Shown: positions 58,207 to 64,000 of the stretch, piece by piece | How the letters are laid out: each line of letters starts with the position of its first letter | How positions within the stretch are numbered: the first letter of the stretch is position 1 | NCBI GenBank assembly: GCA_949152435.1 | Contig: OX424572.1 | Location: forward strand, 45,347,098 to 45,411,097 | Direction: 5' to 3' | DNA from: Gastracanthus pulcherrimus | Lineage: Eukaryota > Arthropoda > Insecta > Hymenoptera > Pteromalidae | Length of the DNA: 64,000 nucleotides | Position numbers and translations under genes: made by a program | The notes under the pieces: model-generated | Told to the model about the DNA's origin: nothing | The model's database searches: none | Seen by the model: only the letters and a program-made list of their open reading frames with translations

Positions 58207-58224
58207 TCGCGGCTTCGCCCGCGA
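58207..58224 (-). terminator. Helitron 3' terminal hairpin
   Basis: TCGCGG and CCGCGA form a perfect 6-bp stem around a 6-nt loop, about 10 nt inside the CTAG end on the minus strand. This is the standard Helitron replication terminator. Confidence 0.9.
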
Positions 58225-58679
58225 TTTGAGTGTCTGGAATTCATTTGTTAATAGAATTCATTCAATCATATAATTATGATTTTCTGTTTTATTTGTAATA
58301 ATAAATCAATAAAAAATGTCTTAGTCTAAAACTTCTCTGTAAACTACGTTAGCGACGTTGCCTTTTGGAGCTAATATTACCAGATTACTGGCGGAGCCTA
58401 CCCTAGAACATCCCACATAAAACTGTCCGTGAGAGAAACAGTTTTCTATCAAGTCGATGCCAGCCATTTTCAATGACTGCCCTTGAGATTTGTTGATGGT
58501 CATGGCAAAGCACAACTTGATTGGAAACTGTATTCTCTTAAACTCAAACGGATAGTCTGATGGGATTAAAGGTATTCGCGGAATAAGAACTGATTCCCCG
58601 CGAGCACTTCCAGTGATTATTGTAGCTTCTATAACATTTTTACGAAGAGTTTTTATTTGTAGTCTAGTTCCGTTACGCA

Positions 58680-58879
58680 TTTTTTTTTTTTTTTTTTAAC
58701 GTCGTCATGTTTTGTGCTCCCATGTGGTGCTAATCGACGACGGGGGTCTGCGGTGTGTTTGTAAACAAAGTACATGTAATTTTACAGAGGTGCTTGTATC
58801 AATCGGCAGAGACTAGGATTCGAACCCGGGTCACCGGCGTGGGAATCCGACACTCTACCGACTGAGCCGCCGCAGGCCC
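58680..58879 (-). mobile_element. tRNA-derived SINE inside the Helitron helicase
   Basis: The minus strand begins GGCCTGCGGCGGCTCAGTCGG (A-box region from CGGCTCAGTCGGTAGAG) with a perfect B box GGGTTCGAATCC, a body of about 120 bp and a poly(A) tail (T16 at 58680-58697 on plus). It is flanked by CCGTTACGCA (58670-58679) and CCGTTACACA (58880-58889), a target duplication with one change. Removing it restores the helicase frame (PPKLCNG joined to TRLQIK). It is a different family from the SINE at 7545. Confidence 0.92.
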
Positions 58880-61800
58880 CCGTTACACAATTTAGGAGGA
58901 CAAAGATTTCTCAGCAACATTATAGGCGCTCCAACTTTGAGGTTCAATCTATAAGGTGGAAACCCGGGTAGAATCAAACTATTTAAAAATTCAACAGGGT
59001 AGTAGACAGCATCATCGGTCTCAATAACAGAATCAAATGATTTATATTCAGCAATCTGTTCTTCAAAAGCATTCAAGAGTAGCTCATTAATGGTAGCTGC
59101 TTTATCATTTTTTGGCGTTAAAATAGCTCGCTCGCACAACCAATCTATGGGTTTATCTTTTATATTATTCACATCAGGATATATCTTGGAAATAAGTTCT
59201 GATAATGTGGTGACTACCGTACATAAATTTGATGGAATAACAATCTCATCTTCTACGGACGGGGAAGTTCCGTTGCCTATTTGGAGTAGTGTTTCTGCGA
59301 AAATTCCGGCAGATTCATCATTATTTAAATAAACTCTCATATTTGTGTGCAGAGAAAGTTTTTGAATATGAGGCCATAAATATGACTTCTTTATGCAAGA
59401 ATTCACTTCATCCGCACGTGTACCTCTAGGTACAACAGGCAATGTTTGCCGGAAATCTCCAGCTAATAGAATAGTGACTCCCCCCCATCAATCTATCATT
59501 TCCCCTTATATCTTGCAATGTTCTATTGAGAGCCTCAAATCCACCTTTATGGGCCATTGTGCATTCATCCCAAACTATTAACTTACACTCTTTCAAAACT
59601 TGTGCCATATTAGACTGTTTTGAAATGTTACAAATTGGTGTCTGGAGTTTATTTAAGTTCAAAGGTAATTTAAAAGTAGAATGAGCCGTTTTACCTCCTT
59701 GCAGCAATGTAGCTGCAATTCCTGAAGAAGCAACAGCTAAGGCTATACGGTTGTGTTTTCTTATTTTCGAAAGTAAAAGATTAATGAGGAATGTTTTACC
59801 GGTTCCTCCAGAAGCATCAAGGAAAAACATTTGACCGCTACTTTTCTCGACGCTTTCTAAAATTATTCTGTAAACGTGAGACTGTTCATCGTTCAGTAAA
59901 ATTTCGCTATCAGTTATAATTTGTTCCAGAGTATTCGTATCGTAACTGATTTCTCGAATATAGTCTCTGTTTTGTAGAGATAACTCATCTCTAGATGGCT
60001 GGGGCAGACCATATTGCTGCAGACATTGACCACCCATTGACAACAAACTATCTTCCAGACAAACTAAGCATTTATTATAAATTTTACTCAATATTGAGTT
60101 GATGATCCCATCTTGTAAGTGAACTTCCATTTCACGCCGAATATCTTCTGAAAGATAATCTTTGTACTTTTCCCAAAGACTTGAAGCATCAGATAAATGA
60201 CAAAATAATAACATAACCGCAAACAAATTTCGCAATCTGAGTGGAGAGTCACAAAGTACTGCTTCTTCCAAAGTTGCATCCCAGTGCTTTTCGTCTTCTA
60301 ATAAACCTAAGGCTTTACACGCTGCCTGAAATGTAGGTTGTACAATGCCATCAACAGTTTTCAATTCCAAAAAAGATTTTGGACCTCGAACTTCGTGAAG
60401 CAAAAGGCGTAGATAATAACACTCAGAGTTATTAGGGTGGATAGTATATACTCTACCTAGAGCCGTATCTTTCTTTACTTCAGGCCAGCCACTGACATCA
60501 TCCCCACGTTTTCTTCTTTCAAATTTATTTTTCTTCCATGTGTAATAAGATGGAACTTCAACGTAAAGAAGCGGTCTTGCAAAACTATCTACCTGGCATA
60601 ATTAAAAAAATGCAAGAAGTGTAGTTTTAGGAGGATGATTTATGATATTCCTCAAGCGATTAGAATCTTTTTGATCGAAGTATACGCGTTGACCATTGTC
60701 TAAATGAACAGCGAGGTGAAAAACTGTTGGAAATATTTCATGAATAGGGAAACTTAAGATTCTCCATACTGCCTCGGAACTACTGATATATCGACCACTT
60801 TCATAAATTTTAACTTCGTCTTTTTTATCTTCTATAGCGAATACAGCCTGATCACTGCCTTTGGTGATATATTTACAAACATACTTTATCGATTTAACAG
60901 AGTTGCAGTATTCCACATTGATATGAGATTCAAAAATCCGCTAAAGAACAGGATTGTATGGTACGACCCAGCGGTTATCAATGGTGATGCCATTGATTTC
61001 AACAATAAAACCACCATCTTCCGGTTTCCTACGTCGATATTTTGGGTATCCATCATCTCCTGTTTGAGTTTCTTGCAGAAATTCTTTAGGAAATTTTTTG
61101 CTGCAACAACCTTCTTTCATGCAAGGCGACCTGTTATTTAAGCTACCGCAAGGTCCGTGGATCATGTTGGCCTTGACGATTTCATAAAGAAGAGGATCTT
61201 CGGCTGGGTCTGGTATTTCTGCGCTAATAACATCATCTATCTGATCTGGAGTGAAACGTAGTTTAAGCCACATTAAAATATGTATGTGAGGTAAAACTCG
61301 CTTCTGCCATTCAACAGAATACATGTAACATTTCATTTCTCCAAATAATTCACCCTTCGTTAATAATGTTATAAGCGATTTCACTTTCAAGTGGAAGACC
61401 CTAGCTATGATATCATGCCGGTCGTAAGACTTTTGGCCATGTAGTAATGCTTCTGTAATGTCGCTCCATCGGGGATTACACGTAAATGTTATAAATAAGT
61501 CCGGACGACCAAATTTGCGGACGTACGTCATAGCATCCTGGGCCTTTTCATGCATATACCGTGGTGATCCAGTAAAAGACGATGGAAGCACTACCATCTG
61601 ACCTAGTTCGGCGACATCGGTATCTTGTCTTCCAATAGCATCTTTTAGGTGCATATAATTGTCTACTCTAAGTTGCGCCTGGTTGTTCCGAATAAAGTTT
61701 AATCGTTCTGTTTCAATTTTCGCGTACATATCTACTAAGAATTGATTAAAGAGAGATCGACAGTACAGTAAATGGTTGATCTCTGTTTCTCGGATCATGA

Positions 61801-62729
61801 TGCGGTATGAATAGAAATTCATTGCCGATACTGTTTTTTTAAGAGGTAAATTTGTTTTTGGATCGATCTGATAAACATCTACAGAGTAACCGTCCTCACC
61901 CCGGCAAAACAGTAAAGGATACTGTAAGGCATCATACGAACGATGCACCTCATTTATTTTTTGTAACTTATCATCATGACTTTGTAATACAATATCCCTT
62001 TTTTCAAACTGCTGCCCAACTATGACCAATGCAACTTCACTTGCTGCTGGAGCATTATATCGGCCACAATGAGCATTGGCTGGTTTCCTATCAGCATGAA
62101 TTACAACTTCGAAGTTTTTACAATTTTGAGGTATTTTTTCGAGAGTAGTCTTCAAATCCTTTATGTAGGAGTTATAACGATGCAACATCGTCTGCAGTTG
62201 TTTTGCCAGATCCTGGCGTACGTCAGGGATGTGACCAGATCTTATACGTACCTCTCTTTCATCCTCTCCAACAAAATAAATCTGTAGAAATTGAGGATTT
62301 TGTTGGGGCAAAGGTTGTAGACCACCAATTAAATGATACACTTGACCTTGTACTTTGAAAATAGGCATAAATCCATGTTCCTTGATTTGTTTGGCTCCGA
62401 AAGATGTCATTTGGAAACAGCTATTATATTTTCTAATCCTGTCCATGAAATGTACATGGTCCGGGTGAGAGCCCATGATCCAACTGAAAAGTGGTTCGGG
62501 AAGACACAAAGTAGGTGGCAGTTGCACTTTGCCGGCACTGCAGCACATTCCGGGTGGCTCAGTTTTATAATTTAAAGCGCCACAGTGTTTGCATTTGTGA
62601 CTCATAGTGCCGATGGATACAGTTTTATCGGTTTCATATGATATCTCTGGATCGTATTTCATTCCGGAAAGAGCTTTAATCTTCCATGGAAGTAAGCGCC
62701 GTTCTGAGCGTAATCCTGGACGGCTTTGT

Positions 62730-62955
62730 TCATAAACACTAACAGCGGCTCTATGAACTTCCGGATGATTTTGCTGGTAAGAAGAAGCAGCGGCTCTATG
62801 AACTTCCGGATGATTTTGCTGGTAAGAAGAAGCAGCGGCTCTATGAGCTTCCGGATGATTTTGCTGGTAAGAAGAAGCAGCTGCTCTATGAGCTTCCGGA
62901 TGATTTTGCTGATAAGAAGAAGCAGCGACTCTATGAACTTCCGGATGATTCATCT
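62730..62955 (-). repeat. 45-bp in-frame tandem repeat in the Helitron ORF
   Basis: Five copies of a 15-residue unit, HPEVHRAAASSYQQN with minor variation, lie between the OTU and Rep domains. The DNA copies (TCCGGATGATTTTGCTGGTA landmark) are highly similar, indicating recent expansion without loss of frame. Confidence 0.92.
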
Positions 62956-63650
62956 GATATTTTTTAGCGGCTCTATTGAGTTGATTTTTCCTTACGTTAT
63001 TTGTGAATCTTGCACGACGTTTCTTATTACGCTTAGCAGAACTGGATATTGGATCAGAAATTTCCATACGCTTTGCGGGACTCGGTATTTTATCAGAAAT
63101 ATTTTGAACAGTTGTAGCGTCATTGCAAGGTAAATAAACATCAAAATGTCCGTTTGATAAGTCTAATGTGAAACGAAGTCTCTTAATGGGACTTCCTTCT
63201 ATACCGAATCTTTCATACAGATGTCCATTGCGATATACCTCAAAAGTGAAAACAAATATTTGTGCAGCAGCTACTAACTAGCATAAACTTCCATAAGTGG
63301 AATGTTTTAACATATCGATCGAGTATTCCTCAGAATTTATATAATTATTTCGTATATCATCATGAAACATGATCGAAAAATATTGCCAATTGTTAACAAT
63401 ATGATCTACAATTTGAATACGAATCTCCCGAGACAAAACTTGAGTGTCGTACAGATGAAAAGATATTGCATTGAAGAGGCAAGCACCATCCGCCAACATG
63501 GGAACTACTTTATGTGGCGTCATAACGCCATTTATGCTCAATATTTCCACAATCATCGTGACAACGCAGGAAAACCGTGATATTACTCACAATAGGCTAG
63601 AGTTCTCAGACTCCTAATGCCTTTTCAAGGCTTCATCGCCTCTATATATA

Positions 63651-64000
63651 ATGAGACTCGATTATTATAGATTATTAGTTCACTTTCACATCTCTTTAAA
63701 TACAATATATAAATCTTTTCGTAAAAAGAATGGCACTAGACATTATATAAATGTTTACGAATAATAAAAATATAAATGTGAACGTTAACATGTAACATTA
63801 ATATTTGGTTTGAAGTTACGCAATTAACAGGTCAGTGTGGTCAAGTGGTTAGAGCATCAGCACAGCAGTCTCGAGGTCGTCAGTTCGATTACCCGCAACA
63901 ACCAAAATTTTTTTTTAATTTATAATTATTTCTATATTTCTGTTTCAGATAATCATATAATAACTACTGTAAATAAATAATCTGATTATGGCAAAGAATG
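63651..64000. other. AT-rich right edge with a degenerate tRNA-like segment
   Basis: At 63835-63906 (plus) there is an A-box-like TGGTCAAGTGGTTAGAGC and a B-box-like AGTTCGATTACC about 40 nt later. The acceptor ends do not pair and a T9 run follows, so it is a decayed tRNA or SINE head rather than a tRNA gene. Nothing else was recognised. Confidence 0.4.

Larger units (their letters stand above)
58321..63556 (-). pseudogene. Helitron OTU-Rep-helicase polyprotein
   Basis: Reading from 63556: an OTU protease domain (LADGACLFNAISFHL, with NGHFDVYLP as the catalytic-His region), a 15-residue repeat block, then the Helitron-like N domain and Rep with RPDLFITFTCNPRWSD and the HUH motif LPHIHILMWL (about residues 594-596 of the ORF starting at 63067). 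Next come the Rep tyrosines KYVCKYITKGSD, and a PIF1-type helicase with Walker A GGTGKT, Walker B IVWDE and the C-terminal MTINKSQGQSL and YVGCSRV. Lesions: stops near 63281, 60948 and 60602, a frameshift at a G7 run near 59470, and a SINE at 58680-58879. The order and near-complete length leave little doubt. Confidence 0.93.
58194..63650 (-). mobile_element. Helitron (OTU-Rep-helicase type), nearly complete
   Basis: The 3' terminus is canonical: a hairpin (58207-58224), then CTAG at 58197-58194, followed on minus by T. The 5' terminus was not fixed; candidates beginning TC lie near 63640-63660. Rolling-circle replication by the Rep/helicase protein is the expected mechanism. The copy is decayed by stops, one frameshift and a SINE. 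Confidence 0.9.

Overview
The window is eukaryotic and almost certainly arthropod, most likely an insect; a hymenopteran such as an ant is my inference from the mix of element types. It is AT-rich and intron-bearing. Splice sites with GTAAGT-like donors are visible, tRNA-derived SINEs are present, and animal transposon families make up most of it. No intact single-copy host gene can be read from start to stop. It is an accessory, repeat-dense region in which host-like genes are broken by layered transposon insertions.

Left part (1-14.5 kb): a decayed GH99 endo-alpha-mannosidase-like gene runs off the left edge on the minus strand. Next to it is a degenerate gene of about 42-residue helical repeats on the plus strand. 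Then come a TA-flanked MITE, a possible 2-kb element with GCAA-rich ends, a well-formed orphan coding exon (6722-6859, minus), a tRNA-derived SINE and a 1.35-kb minisatellite of 32-bp palindromic units. A JmjC gene with C-terminal C2H2 zinc fingers (minus, 9.5-14.5 kb) is split by a full-length RTE-like LINE with exact 12-bp target-site duplications.

Middle part (14.5-33.4 kb): a pogo-type transposase tail, a 225-bp CAG/CAA tract, several MITE and foldback repeats, and two neighbouring paralogous genes on the plus strand. Both genes have an N-terminal module typical of insect BEN-domain proteins. The first is frameshifted and cut by an internally deleted mariner; the second has at least six exons with consistent phases and an intronic MITE. 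Then follow a possible LTR, a Jockey-like LINE fragment, microsatellites and a double palindrome.

Right part (33.4-64 kb): an EnSpm/CACTA-like transposase (minus) holding a second copy of the deleted mariner, a 1.6-kb foldback element with a central minisatellite, a broken Mutator-like transposase, and a Jockey-like LINE 5' part (plus). A minus-strand Jockey-like LINE is interrupted by two elements with recognisable target-site duplications: a 6.2-kb hAT (48773-55010) and a 1.5-kb element with arms of about 400 bp (55082-56611). The window ends in a nearly complete OTU-Rep-helicase Helitron (58194 to about 63650) with a canonical hairpin/CTAG terminus and a SINE inside its helicase.

All protein identifications rest on reading translations by eye against remembered family motifs; no database search was run. 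The most unusual items are the helical-repeat pseudogene at 1.4-2.3 kb, the JmjC-plus-C2H2 gene, the two long-arm inverted-repeat elements (37.9-39.5 and 55.1-56.6 kb), and the palindromic minisatellite at 7.9-9.2 kb.
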